Shown: in pieces, positions 35,000 through 43,757 of the stretch
Numbering within the stretch: the stretch's first letter is position 1
Layout of the letters: each line of letters begins with the position of its first letter
Origin: Comamonadaceae bacterium
GTDB lineage: Bacteria; Pseudomonadota; Gammaproteobacteria; Burkholderiales; Burkholderiaceae_C
Direction of reading: 5' to 3'
Length of the DNA stretch: 64,000 nucleotides
NCBI GenBank assembly: GCA_947447355.1
Contig: CANFJF010000009.1
Span: 1-64,000, forward strand
Position numbers and translations under genes: made by a program
Notes under the pieces: generated by a model
Databases searched by the model: none
What the model saw: only the letters and a program-made list of their open reading frames with translations
Told to the model about the DNA's origin: nothing

Positions 35000-36658
35000 T
35001 TATTTTTCAAAGGGAAGGACTACAGCATCCTTCACTAGCCGGTCTGCTGCAACCTTGCGCAAGGCCATGTAGTCGGCCTTGCCGTTGGGACCACGCCCAA
35101 TGGAGGCCACGACCAACACATGTCGCGGGGCTTTGTGGCGCGCCAGCCGATCGCGCACATGGGCAATCACTTGATCAGCCACAGTATTTGCATCCAGGCT
35201 GCAGCCGTCAACCAATTCGACGATGGCCGCGACGGTTTCTCCAAAACGTTCATCCGGCACGCCCACCACCACGGCGTCACGCACGTCTGACAGGAGCTTG
35301 ATGCATTCCTCGACTTCTTCAGGAAATACTTTTTCCCCGCCGGTGTTGATGCTGACCGAACCGCGTCCCAGCAAGGTGATGCTGCCGTCAGCTTCAACCA
35401 AAGCGAAGTCGCCTGGTACAGCGCAGCGAACACCATCAATCACCGGGAAGGTGGCTGCGCTTTTTTCTGGATCGCCGTGATACCCCAAGGGCACGTTGCC
35501 GCTGACGGCGATCCGCCCGGCGATGCCGCTGCCGGGTTCAACAGGCCGGTTGTCAGCATCGATGACGAATGCGTTCTTACCCAGTTTGAATCGCGCCGAC
35601 GGGTTGGCCCGACCTTTGGAAGAAATCGCCCGACCCATGCCACTGGCTTCGCTGCTGTTGAGAAAGTCGATGAGCACGGCCTCGGGTGCATGCGCCAACA
35701 ATCGGGCTTTGTTGGCGTTGCCCCACATCATCCCTGACGATGACACCGCCTTCAGCCCGGCGATGTTCCAGCGGCCAGGTGCTGCGTCGAGCGCATCCAC
35801 CATGGGCCGGCAAAACGCATCACCCACAATGCACAGGTCGGTGACCGGACCCGCCTCAATGGCGCTGAGAAGCTCGGCGACGTCGAACGCAGAGGCGGTC
35901 AGCGTGACCACGCAACCCGCGCGATTCAAAATGGCGCTGGCAAACACGTAGGCGGTGCCGTGCATCAGCGGTGCAGCCGGCAAGCCGACCGGCGGCGCTG
36001 TCTTGTCAGCGCGTAACCGGACGACGCGCTCACGCACAAAGGCCAGGTCGGCCTGTGGTGGATCTCCGGTGGTGTTCGATGCCACATACAGGTCATGCTG
36101 ACGCCACATCACACCGCGCGGCCTGCCGGTGGTGCCACCGGTGTAGATCAGAATCTGGTCGTCACCCGAGCGGCCCCAAGCGGTCTCGACTTGCGTCGGA
36201 TGCGAAACAGCCGATGCTTCAAAAGGCACTGCCCAGACGGGGCACGGCGCAGAACCATCGTCCACATGCAACCACAAGCGCACCTGGGTGCAGCGTGCGC
36301 GGACCGCCTCCACGATTGCGGTGAACGCGCCATGAAAGACCACCGCGACAGCGTCGGCGTTGTCCCACAAATAGTGCAGTTCGTCTTGTTGATAGCGGTA
36401 GTTGGTGTTGACGGGCACCAAAGCGGCTTTCATGCAGGCGAATGCCGACTGCATATAGTGCGGGCCGTTGTGCAAGTACAGCGCGATTTTGTCTTGGTGA
36501 AGGCAGCCGCCTTGCAGCAGCGTCGAAGCAATGCCGTTGGCACGGGCGTCGAACTCGCGCCAGCTGATGCGTTCATCGCCATGGACTTGCGCAATATGGT
36601 CTGGCACGCTGTGCGCCACCACTTCCCAAACCTCTGAAAAATTCCACCCACGGGACAT
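35000..36658 (-). CDS. AMP-forming acyl-CoA synthetase (FadD3/FadD19-like)
   Basis: A 552-residue adenylating enzyme. ATG 36658 (MSRGWNFSEVWEVVAHSVPD) is preferred to an upstream start at 36694. The phosphate loop is LIYTGGTTGRPRGVMWRQHD, the hinge region LLGRGSVSINTGGEKVFPEE, and the catalytic Lys lies in GRGPNGKADYMALRK near the C-terminus. The GGTTGRPRGVMWRQ version is seen in synthetases acting on steroid or terpenoid side chains, but that link is only by resemblance. It is the first gene of a compact operon running to the TLP1 gene, and a palindrome stands in front of it. Confidence 0.86.
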   Translation of the reverse strand: MSRGWNFSEVWEVVAHSVPDHIAQVHGDERISWREFDARANGIASTLLQGGCLHQDKIALYLHNGPHYMQSAFACMKAALVPVNTNYRYQQDELHYLWDNADAVAVVFHGAFTAIVEAVRARCTQVRLWLHVDDGSAPCPVWAVPFEASAVSHPTQVETAWGRSGDDQILIYTGGTTGRPRGVMWRQHDLYVASNTTGDPPQADLAFVRERVVRLRADKTAPPVGLPAAPLMHGTAYVFASAILNRAGCVVTLTASAFDVAELLSAIEAGPVTDLCIVGDAFCRPMVDALDAAPGRWNIAGLKAVSSSGMMWGNANKARLLAHAPEAVLIDFLNSSEASGMGRAISSKGRANPSARFKLGKNAFVIDADNRPVEPGSGIAGRIAVSGNVPLGYHGDPEKSAATFPVIDGVRCAVPGDFALVEADGSITLLGRGSVSINTGGEKVFPEEVEECIKLLSDVRDAVVVGVPDERFGETVAAIVELVDGCSLDANTVADQVIAHVRDRLARHKAPRHVLVVASIGRGPNGKADYMALRKVAADRLVKDAVVLPFEK

Positions 36659-36733
36659 TGCTTCATTCCTTTGGAGACATCGACTGCAGGACACGCCCGC
36701 ATGTCATTGTTCGATTATTCTTGATGTGGAATT

Positions 36734-36751
36734 TGTTCTGTATTCAGAACA
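36734..36751. promoter_or_regulatory. Palindrome TGTTCTG-N4-CAGAACA upstream of acyl-CoA synthetase operon
   Basis: TGTTCTG (36734-36740) and CAGAACA (36745-36751) are perfect inverted arms with a four-base spacer, about 75 bases before the synthetase ATG. Read on the minus strand, AATAAT 20 bases further on could be a -10 box with a poor -35, so the palindrome would cover the -35 region, as activator sites of IclR proteins often do. The regulator is not known. Confidence 0.55.
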
Positions 36752-36803
36752 TGGAGCCTACCTCCGTCACCGCAGAGTTCATCGCGTCACCGGAAAGAAC
36801 TTG

Positions 36804-37592
36804 TCAGCCAATCATGGCGGACACACCGCCATCCACCGCGATGCATTGACCGGAGATGTGCCTCCCAGCGTCCGATGCGTAAAGCAGGCACAAGCCCTTG
36901 AGCGATTCGTCATCACCAAGCCGACCGAGTGGCGTGCGTTTCGCTAAGTTGTCTTCACCCAGTTCACGAAAAATTCCCTTGGTCATCTTGCTGGGAAAAA
37001 AGCCGGGGCAGATGGCGTTGACGTTGATGTTGTATTTGCCCCATTCACACGCCAGCGCGCGCGTGAAGTTAATGACCGCGCCTTTGGACGTGTTGTAGGC
37101 GAGGGTCGTCATCTCGGGAACATTCCCTCCGAGGCCCGCGATAGACGCCACGTTGATGATTTTTCCCGAGCGCCTTGCGATCATGCTGTTGCGGGCGATC
37201 TGCTGGGTGAGGATGAAATAGCCGCGCACGTTGAGGTTCATCAGCTTGTCCCAGGCTTCGACTGAGTGGACTTCGGCGGGCTCTCCCCATGCCGCGCCCG
37301 CATTATTCACGAGAATGTCAACGTGACCAAGGCGACGAATCGCTTCGTCGGCCAGCCCTCGGCTGCCGGTCTCTTGTGAACAGTCGGCTGCGATCCAATC
37401 CGCTTGGATGCCAGCAGCTTGCAGTTCTGCAGTGGCGCGCTGAAGGTCTTCTGCGCTGCGCGAGCTGAGCATGACGCGCGCACCAGCCTCTCCCAGTGCG
37501 TACGCCATTTGCAGTCCCAGCCCGCGGGAGCCGCCGGAGACGAGGGCAGTTTTGCCGGTGAGATCAAACAGTTGCTGGACGCTGCGGTTCAT
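36804..37592 (-). CDS. SDR-family oxidoreductase
   Basis: A 262-residue short-chain dehydrogenase with all usual residues: cofactor loop VSGGSRGLGLQMAYALGEAG, NNAGAAWG, Ser in VASIAGLGGN and the Tyr-x-x-x-Lys of LAYNTSKGAVINFTRAL. ATG 37592 gives the normal start. It probably oxidises or reduces a hydroxy/oxoacyl intermediate. It sits between the Bug receptor 4 gene (88 bases upstream) and the acyl-CoA synthetase (145 bases downstream, with the palindrome). Confidence 0.87.
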   Translation of the reverse strand: MNRSVQQLFDLTGKTALVSGGSRGLGLQMAYALGEAGARVMLSSRSAEDLQRATAELQAAGIQADWIAADCSQETGSRGLADEAIRRLGHVDILVNNAGAAWGEPAEVHSVEAWDKLMNLNVRGYFILTQQIARNSMIARRSGKIINVASIAGLGGNVPEMTTLAYNTSKGAVINFTRALACEWGKYNINVNAICPGFFPSKMTKGIFRELGEDNLAKRTPLGRLGDDESLKGLCLLYASDAGRHISGQCIAVDGGVSAMIG

Positions 37593-37680
37593 GAGATTGT
37601 CTTTAGGGTTGCCGGTCATCTGCACACTTTAAAAGGCAGTGTGGGGGGCAGTTAATAAAAATGAAAATTGGAAGCAGAGC

Positions 37681-38652
37681 CTATTGCGGCTCCATCCCCG
37701 AAATTTTGATCTGCTGCTGCCAGACACCGAGTTGGCTCTTCACGAACTGCTGGAACTCCTCAGGCCCGGCCGGCGCTGGCTCGACGCCCATGGATCGTAA
37801 CTTTTCTTGCAGTTCATGCGACCCGAGAATTTTCTGTATTTCTGTGTTGAGCTTGTCGACGATGGCCACGGGCAGGTTGGCAGGCCCGAACAGACCCAGC
37901 CAGGCCGTCACGCCAAAGTCTTTGATGCCGACCGCTTCTGAGATGGTCGGCAAGTTGGGCGCTAAGGTCGTTCGAGTCTGCGGCGTCACCGCCAAGGCAC
38001 GCAGGCGACCCGCCTTGATCAGCGCCTGACTGGTGGCGAAGTCGATGATGCTGAAAGTAACCTGTCCACCAACAACACTGTTCAGGGCTTCTGGCGCAGA
38101 TTTGTACGCCACGCCCACAGCACCCATTTTTGTCGCGTTGCTTAACGCGGCCGCCGGCACTTGGCCGGCACTGCTCGAATACGAATATCCGATCTGCTGC
38201 GGGTTGGCTTTAGCGTAGGTCAACAATTCGGCGATATTGTTGATCGGCAGCTTCCCATCCACGACCAGGAGAAAGGGGAAGTACGAGATACGCGAAATCG
38301 GCGTGAAGTCCTTGATCGGGTCGTAGGACAGCTTTTTAAACAGGTACGGGTTGGCTGAGTGCGTGGTGTTGGTGGTCAGGAACAGCGTGTATCCATCAGC
38401 CGGCGCCCTAGCGACGAATTCAGCGGCGATCTGACCCGCAGCGCCGGGTTTGGACTCAACAATCACCGGCTGACCGACTGCCTTTGACAGGGGCTCGCCA
38501 ATCATCCTGGCGAATATGTCACTGGCCGAGCCCGGTCCGAACGCAATTTGAATCTTGATCGGCTTGCTGGGCCAAGTTTGGGCAAGCACACTGGTGCCCA
38601 GGCACATCAGTGTGACCCATGATGCGGCTAGGCGAATGAGGTATCGGGTCAT
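37681..38652 (-). CDS. Bug-family (TctC-like) periplasmic receptor 4
   Basis: A 323-residue exported receptor starting MTRYLIRLAASWVTLMCLGT with cleavage near SVLAQ. Ligand motifs are IKIQIAFGPGSASDIFARMI and VESKPGAAGQIAAEFVARAP, close to receptor 3 including the FGPGS variant and the TNTTHSANPYLFKKLSYDP segment. An upstream start at 38691 is open but lacks the signal-peptide character. It lies 113 bases from the MaoC-like gene, which may share the promoter at 39747. Confidence 0.87.
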   Translation of the reverse strand: MTRYLIRLAASWVTLMCLGTSVLAQTWPSKPIKIQIAFGPGSASDIFARMIGEPLSKAVGQPVIVESKPGAAGQIAAEFVARAPADGYTLFLTTNTTHSANPYLFKKLSYDPIKDFTPISRISYFPFLLVVDGKLPINNIAELLTYAKANPQQIGYSYSSSAGQVPAAALSNATKMGAVGVAYKSAPEALNSVVGGQVTFSIIDFATSQALIKAGRLRALAVTPQTRTTLAPNLPTISEAVGIKDFGVTAWLGLFGPANLPVAIVDKLNTEIQKILGSHELQEKLRSMGVEPAPAGPEEFQQFVKSQLGVWQQQIKISGMEPQ

Positions 38653-38765
38653 CGGAAGTCTCCTGTGGTTTGAATAAAACTCGTCACACATGGCTATCGG
38701 CTCATCAGCCTTTCCCGACCTTCAGCGGCTGCGACACGGTCCTGACTTCGTCATAAACCTTGTGG

Positions 38766-39641
38766 TTACAGCTCATGACCCACACCCATGGCGCCTTCGA
38801 CCGACACGCTGCCGTGTTCATCATCGGCCCAGACTTGCCACTGTGTCTCACCGGCCAGCGCATTCAGCCCGATTGGACGACCGCAAAAAGACAATCCTTT
38901 GTTTCGCAACTTGATAAAGTCTGGCTCTGTGCCGGACTCTTTTCGATAAAACTCCAGCAGCAGCAGCGTTGTGACAGAGCCATTGACAACCAAGGACGGA
39001 TACGACTCGACCTTGTTCGCGTAAGGCAGGTCGTAGTGAATGCGGTGGGGATTGAACATCACTGCCGAGACGCGGAACAGCAACAATTCGTCCGGCACCA
39101 CGATGCGGCGAATGCTCGGTTCAGGCATGGCAGGAACGGCGGCCGTCGGTGCAGTCTTGCTGGTGTCAGTAGGCTCTTGCGGCACAGCGGCTTCGCGCAT
39201 GACGTAGTCGAGCAGCTCGGTAATGGCCGGCTCCTTGCTCCCGGCCAAAAAAATCTCATGTTGCACAGTCACCAGCGCAAAGCGGCCCGATCGACCCGTC
39301 TTGGGGACGACGGACAGCAGGCGGCTCGCACGGTTCAGGTGCGCGCCGATCGGTATATCCGTGTGAAAGCGAACACGTCGCCCGCCAAACACAATTCGCG
39401 GCAAGCCCAGTTCTGGCAGTTGGATGCCCAAGCCGGCCAACCCATCAGCACGCAGTTGTGACTGCGGTGTGTCGACTGAAAACAAGGCCAAGTGCCAGCC
39501 CCGAGGCATCGCGTCGCCCTCACGCATCCCGCGCACATCTCTGTCGAGGGTCGCGCCCAGACGGCGCACCAGCGGCAGGGCGCAGACATCGTCTGCCTCT
39601 TGGGCCGCGTCAACCGCGCCGTTATCCACTTCCAAATTCAT
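38766..39641 (-). CDS. Hot-dog fold acyl-CoA dehydratase/hydratase (mesaconyl-C4-CoA hydratase/HTD2-like)
   Basis: A 291-residue protein. ATG 39641 is preferred over 39659 because GGAGAC lies before it. The second half has the catalytic hydratase motif FNPHRIHYDLPYANKVESYP followed by SLVVNGSVTTLLLLEF, where the family has xxHRIHYDxxYA...EGYPxLVVHGP. The N-terminal hot-dog (about 40-130) is the non-catalytic half. Members hydrate mesaconyl-C4-CoA or dehydrate 3-hydroxyacyl thioesters. The Val-Glu-Ser-Tyr and Val-Asn-Gly forms differ slightly from the consensus. It is the first gene leftward from a well-formed promoter with an operator. Confidence 0.8.
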   Translation of the reverse strand: MNLEVDNGAVDAAQEADDVCALPLVRRLGATLDRDVRGMREGDAMPRGWHLALFSVDTPQSQLRADGLAGLGIQLPELGLPRIVFGGRRVRFHTDIPIGAHLNRASRLLSVVPKTGRSGRFALVTVQHEIFLAGSKEPAITELLDYVMREAAVPQEPTDTSKTAPTAAVPAMPEPSIRRIVVPDELLLFRVSAVMFNPHRIHYDLPYANKVESYPSLVVNGSVTTLLLLEFYRKESGTEPDFIKLRNKGLSFCGRPIGLNALAGETQWQVWADDEHGSVSVEGAMGVGHEL

Positions 39642-39723
39642 GGCTTTGTCTCCGTCCATCTTGTCTCAGCAGCAAGCTCAAAACACATTGACTGCATTGC
39701 TTAGCGGCTTTGTAATTCCTGAA

Positions 39724-39764
39724 AATGTAATGCTACAATTTTCAAATGTCAATTGTTAGACCAT
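39724..39764 (-). promoter_or_regulatory. Sigma70-like promoter with GntR/FadR-type operator (site 3)
   Basis: Read leftward, TTGACA (39752-39747), a 17-base spacer and TACATT (39729-39724) make a good promoter for the hydratase gene. The operator-like word ATGGTCTAACAAT (39764-39752) abuts the -35 box. It differs at one half-site position from the TGGT-N3-ACCA palindromes beside the GntR gene at 45257. The same operator and -35 arrangement occurs at 50434-50474. It could also act on the rightward kinase gene at 39844. Confidence 0.68.
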
Positions 39765-39843
39765 AGAATTTGATTGAAAGTGATGTTCCGACTGGAGCAA
39801 AAAACATGCAAACTTCACCGACTTTCGGGCAGGGAACAGGGTC

Positions 39844-40875
39844 ATGATCGATGTCCACGGATTCGATGAGCCAAAGTTAGACGCCTACCTGCGACACCAC
39901 CTCGAACCCTACGACGGCCCTTTCGCCATCAGCGTTCTCAGTGGTGGTCAATCCAACCCAACGTATTTACTCAGCGGACGCGAGCGAAAATTTGTCCTGC
40001 GCAAAAAACCTAGCGGTATCTTGCTGCCATCGGCCCATGCAGTTGACCGGGAGTACCGGATCATCGGTGCGCTGCGCGATACAGATGTGCCGGTCGCCAA
40101 AGCTTGGTTGTATTGCGACGATGCGGACGTTATCGGCACGCCGTTTTATGTGATGGATTTTCTGGAAGGCCGGCAATTCATGGACCCGGCGCTGCCAGGA
40201 CTCGAGCCTCAGCAACGGCATGAAATATGGGATGAATTCAACCGTGTCGTCGCGGCCCTGCACCGGCTTGACTATGGGAAGCTCGGGCTGGCTGATTACG
40301 GCAAACCTGGCAACTATCTCGAACGGCAGATCGCGCGTTGGTCGCGTCAATACCGTGCCTCGGAAACAGAACACATCCCCACCATGGAGCGATTGATCGA
40401 GTGGCTGCCACGGAATATTCCGCCAGGTGACGATACATCGATCGTGCATGGCGACCTGCGCATTGATAACCTGATGTTTGACCGACATTCGCACCGCATT
40501 GTGGCTCTGCTGGATTGGGAGTTATCAACACTGGGGCATCCGCTGGCCGACCTGGCTTATCACCTGATGTCATGGCGCCTGACGGCAGAACAATTTCGCG
40601 GCATGGCCGGTCGCGATCTGTCATTGCTCGGGATTCCCGACGAGGCGCAGTATTTACGCAGGTACTGCGAAAGAACCGGCCTTGGCGGGATCGATCCTGC
40701 ACAGTGGGAGTTCTACATGGCGTTCAGCATGTTCAGACTGGCCGCCATCCTGCAGGGCATTGTGAAGCGCGCGCTAGACGGCAATGCCGCCAGCGACGAA
40801 GCATTGTTGACCGGCCGGCGCGCCCGCACCATCGCCGATGTGGCTTGGGCACAAGTCGAAAGACTCGAAGGCTAG
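39844..40875 (+). CDS. APH-family kinase, ACAD10/11 or LvaA type
   Basis: A 343-residue cytoplasmic kinase of the aminoglycoside-phosphotransferase fold. ATP-binding Lys in KFVLRKKPSG (about 51-55), catalytic loop HGDLRIDN (about 202-209) and Mg-binding LLDWELSTLGHPLADLAY (from about 222) are all intact. The closest relatives I recognise are the kinase domains fused to acyl-CoA dehydrogenase in ACAD10/ACAD11 and LvaA of the Pseudomonas levulinate operon, which phosphorylate the 4-hydroxyl of 4-hydroxyacyl-CoA. The ACAD11-type dehydrogenase follows 72 bases downstream, which supports that reading over drug resistance. Confidence 0.82.
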   Translation: MIDVHGFDEPKLDAYLRHHLEPYDGPFAISVLSGGQSNPTYLLSGRERKFVLRKKPSGILLPSAHAVDREYRIIGALRDTDVPVAKAWLYCDDADVIGTPFYVMDFLEGRQFMDPALPGLEPQQRHEIWDEFNRVVAALHRLDYGKLGLADYGKPGNYLERQIARWSRQYRASETEHIPTMERLIEWLPRNIPPGDDTSIVHGDLRIDNLMFDRHSHRIVALLDWELSTLGHPLADLAYHLMSWRLTAEQFRGMAGRDLSLLGIPDEAQYLRRYCERTGLGGIDPAQWEFYMAFSMFRLAAILQGIVKRALDGNAASDEALLTGRRARTIADVAWAQVERLEG

Positions 40876-40947
40876 TTCTCAAGCGAGTTTTACAAGACTT
40901 TTAAATTTCAAAAATCGAACGTCATCGACACCAGAAAGCCAACGACC

Positions 40948-42150
40948 ATGTTTGAGTATTCGCCCAAAGTCCAGGATCTACAGCGTCGCCTGACGGCATT
41001 CATGGATGAGCACATCTATCCCAACGAATCCCTGTTTTATCAACAAGCTGAGGAGCTGGGACCGTGGAAGGTTTATCCCATCATCGAGCAACTCAAGATC
41101 AAAGCCCGCGAGGCAGATCTATGGAACCTCTTTCTGCCGAGTTCAGAGCATGGCGCAGGCCTGACAAATTTTGAATACGCCCCCTTGTGCGAAATCATGG
41201 GCCGCTCCCACCTTGCCCCCGAAGTCTTCAATTGCTCAGCCCCTGACACGGGCAACATGGAAGTGCTCGAGCGTTACGGCACCCAAGAACACCAAGAGCG
41301 TTGGTTAAAACCCCTGCTGTCGGGTGAGATCCGTTCAGCCTTTGCCATGACGGAGCCTGACGTGGCCTCCAGCGACGCGACCAATATTGAGTCTCTGATC
41401 GTTCGTGATGGTGACGACTACATCATCAACGGCCACAAGTGGTACACCACCAACGGGACCGATCCGCGCTGCAAGATCATCATCTTCATGGGCAAGACAG
41501 CACCGGATAACCCAGACCGCCATCACCAGCAATCGATGGTGCTGGTGCCGATGGACACCCCGGGCGTCAAGGTTGTGAGACCGATCTCCGTGCTGGGTTT
41601 TTACGGTGTGCCAGACCGCGCGTCTGAAGTCACCTTTACGAATGTTCGCGTGCCGGTGGCCAACCTCTTGTTGGGCGAAGGTCGTGGCTTTGAAATCGCC
41701 CAAGGCCGGCTTGGCCCCGGGCGTATTCACCACTGCATGCGACTGGTCGGTTTGGCTGAGCGCATGCTGGAGATGATGTGCAAGCGCACCTTGTCGCGCG
41801 TCGCCTTTGGCAAAAAAATCTCGCAGCAGGGCGTGACGATTGAACGCATTGCCGAGGCCCGCATCATGATCGAGCAGACACGGCTACTGACACTCAAAGC
41901 CGCGTACATGATGGACACGGTCGGCAACAAGGTGGCCAAAGCCGAGATCGCCATGATCAAGGTTGCAGCGCCCAAGATGGCCTGCCAAGTGATCGACTGG
42001 GTGATGCAAGCCTTTGGCGGCGGCGGCACCAACAACGATGTTGGCATTGCTGCTGCGTATGCGTCTGCCCGCCTGTTGCGGCTGGCCGATGGTCCTGACG
42101 AAGTGCACCGCCACCAGATCGGCAAGATCGAACTGGCGAAATACCAATAA
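40948..42150 (+). CDS. Acyl-CoA dehydrogenase, ACAD11/LvaC-like
   Basis: A 400-residue flavoprotein of the acyl-CoA dehydrogenase fold. The start [40 protein letters not shown] and ETG-like [18 protein letters not shown] are characteristic of the ACAD10/11 clade, as are [15 protein letters not shown] and the C-terminal [20 protein letters not shown] with ADGPDEVH. In the levulinate route the equivalent enzyme removes phosphate from 4-phosphoacyl-CoA to give an enoyl-CoA; in other contexts it may be a plain dehydrogenase. The kinase gene precedes it and the acyl-CoA synthetase begins 17 bases after its stop. Confidence 0.85.
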   Translation: MFEYSPKVQDLQRRLTAFMDEHIYPNESLFYQQAEELGPWKVYPIIEQLKIKAREADLWNLFLPSSEHGAGLTNFEYAPLCEIMGRSHLAPEVFNCSAPDTGNMEVLERYGTQEHQERWLKPLLSGEIRSAFAMTEPDVASSDATNIESLIVRDGDDYIINGHKWYTTNGTDPRCKIIIFMGKTAPDNPDRHHQQSMVLVPMDTPGVKVVRPISVLGFYGVPDRASEVTFTNVRVPVANLLLGEGRGFEIAQGRLGPGRIHHCMRLVGLAERMLEMMCKRTLSRVAFGKKISQQGVTIERIAEARIMIEQTRLLTLKAAYMMDTVGNKVAKAEIAMIKVAAPKMACQVIDWVMQAFGGGGTNNDVGIAAAYASARLLRLADGPDEVHRHQIGKIELAKYQ

Positions 42151-42167
42151 GTCAATCGGAGGTCAAG

Positions 42168-43757
42168 ATGCAGATTCGCAAGGAATGTCATTGGGACCGG
42201 GTGATGGCCTGCTACGCTGATCGCCCGCTGAATGTCAACGACATGCTGGCAAAAAGCTGGGCGTCAGCCGCCGACAAGTTAGCTGTGGTGGACGGTTCGG
42301 TGCGCATGAACTACCGTGAACTTGAGCACGCTGTCGCAACGCTCGCAGCGGCTCTGGCTGCGCGCAGCGTCACTTTTGGCGACCGCGTTGCCGTGATGCT
42401 GCCCAACCAGCTGGAGGCCGTCTTGAGCGTGCTGGCGATTGCGCGTTTAGGCGCGGTACTCGTCCCTCTGGGCACCCGATTAAAAGAACCAGAGATCAGC
42501 TACATCTTTGGCGATGCACAACCCGTAGCCGTCATTTATGCGCCTGACTATGCCGCAGAGATGCCGACAACCGGTCCAACCACTGCCATGCGTTTCGAAT
42601 GTGGCAGCGCTGCCTGGCAAGACATGATGCAACCCGGCCCGCAAACGTCGGCGCCACCCGCAGAGGTGAATGAGCATGATGCCTTTGGCATTATTTACAC
42701 GTCAGGCACGACCGGCAAACCCAAAGGCGCGGTGCTGACCCACCTGAACGTTGTGCATTCCTGCTTGCACTGGGAAGACGCGCACCAACTGACCCGCGAT
42801 GAACGCACGCTGGTGTGTGTGCCTTGGTCGCACGTGGCCGGACTGTGCGGCGTTGTCTTGCCCTTTCTCGCCATCGGTGGATCGCTGATTTTGATGCGCG
42901 AGTTCAAACGCCGTGATTTCCTTGAACTGGCACAAAAAGAGCGCATCACACACGCGCTGATGGTGCCTGCCATGTACGGTCTTTGTCTGCTTGAGCCGGA
43001 CCTCGACACCTTCAATCTGATCGACTGGCGAATTGGCGCCTATGGCAGTGCGCCCATGCCCGAGCCGACGATTCAGCGCTTTGCACAGGCCTTTCCGGCG
43101 CTTCAAATGTGCAACTGCTACGGTGCCACCGAAACAACATCACCCGCCACCATGATGCCGCGTGGCGATGGCGTGGCGCATGCCGAAAGCATCGGCAAGA
43201 CGGTGCCCTGCGGGGATATTTTGGTGATGGACGAACAGGGCTGCGAAGTCGCCGCTGGCGAGGAAGGCGAACTCTGGATTGCTGGCCCGATGGTGGTCCC
43301 CGGTTACTGGAAAAACGAACAAGCCAATGCAATTTCATTCGCTGGGGGCTATTGGAAATCAGGTGACATCGGCGCTATCGATGCGGCCGGATATGTGCGA
43401 ATTGCCGACCGTAAAAAAGACATGGTGAACCGCGGCGGCTTCAAGGTCTACCCCGCCGAAGTTGAAAGCGTGTTGGCGGGCATCGAAGGCGTGATCGAGG
43501 CGGCTGTCATCGGGCAGCCCGACGACATGCTGGGTGAGTGTGTGGTCGCCTTTCTGAATGTGTCGACAAACCTTGATCCCGAGATGGTGCGCAGCTACTG
43601 CGCCCAACGGATGGCCGATTACAAGGTGCCCGGTCGCGTGGTCATCCGTAAAACGCCCCTGCCACGCAATGCCAATGGGAAAATCCAGAAGGCTGATCTG
43701 CGCGAAGCCGCCAAGCTTTTACCACCCTTGATTCGTTCCCCAAAGGCCGCCCTATGA
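42168..43757 (+). CDS. AMP-forming acyl-CoA synthetase
   Basis: A 529-residue ligase. GGAGGTCAAG directly precedes ATG 42168 and fixes the start. The phosphate loop is IIYTSGTTGKPKGAVLTHLN, the adenine region NCYGATETTSP, the hinge GYVRIADRKKDMVNRGGFKVY and the C-terminal catalytic Lys in NANGKIQKADLREA. The layout fits medium-chain or short-chain hydroxy acids but does not define the substrate. It overlaps the TLP1 paralogue by four bases. With the kinase and dehydrogenase it makes the core activation module. Confidence 0.88.
   Translation: MQIRKECHWDRVMACYADRPLNVNDMLAKSWASAADKLAVVDGSVRMNYRELEHAVATLAAALAARSVTFGDRVAVMLPNQLEAVLSVLAIARLGAVLVPLGTRLKEPEISYIFGDAQPVAVIYAPDYAAEMPTTGPTTAMRFECGSAAWQDMMQPGPQTSAPPAEVNEHDAFGIIYTSGTTGKPKGAVLTHLNVVHSCLHWEDAHQLTRDERTLVCVPWSHVAGLCGVVLPFLAIGGSLILMREFKRRDFLELAQKERITHALMVPAMYGLCLLEPDLDTFNLIDWRIGAYGSAPMPEPTIQRFAQAFPALQMCNCYGATETTSPATMMPRGDGVAHAESIGKTVPCGDILVMDEQGCEVAAGEEGELWIAGPMVVPGYWKNEQANAISFAGGYWKSGDIGAIDAAGYVRIADRKKDMVNRGGFKVYPAEVESVLAGIEGVIEAAVIGQPDDMLGECVVAFLNVSTNLDPEMVRSYCAQRMADYKVPGRVVIRKTPLPRNANGKIQKADLREAAKLLPPLIRSPKAAL

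Noticed and set aside
39844-40875. Antibiotic-resistance reading of the APH-fold kinase
   Set aside because: The sequence and the adjacent ACAD11-type dehydrogenase point to the ACAD10/LvaA clade, not to aminoglycoside-modifying enzymes.
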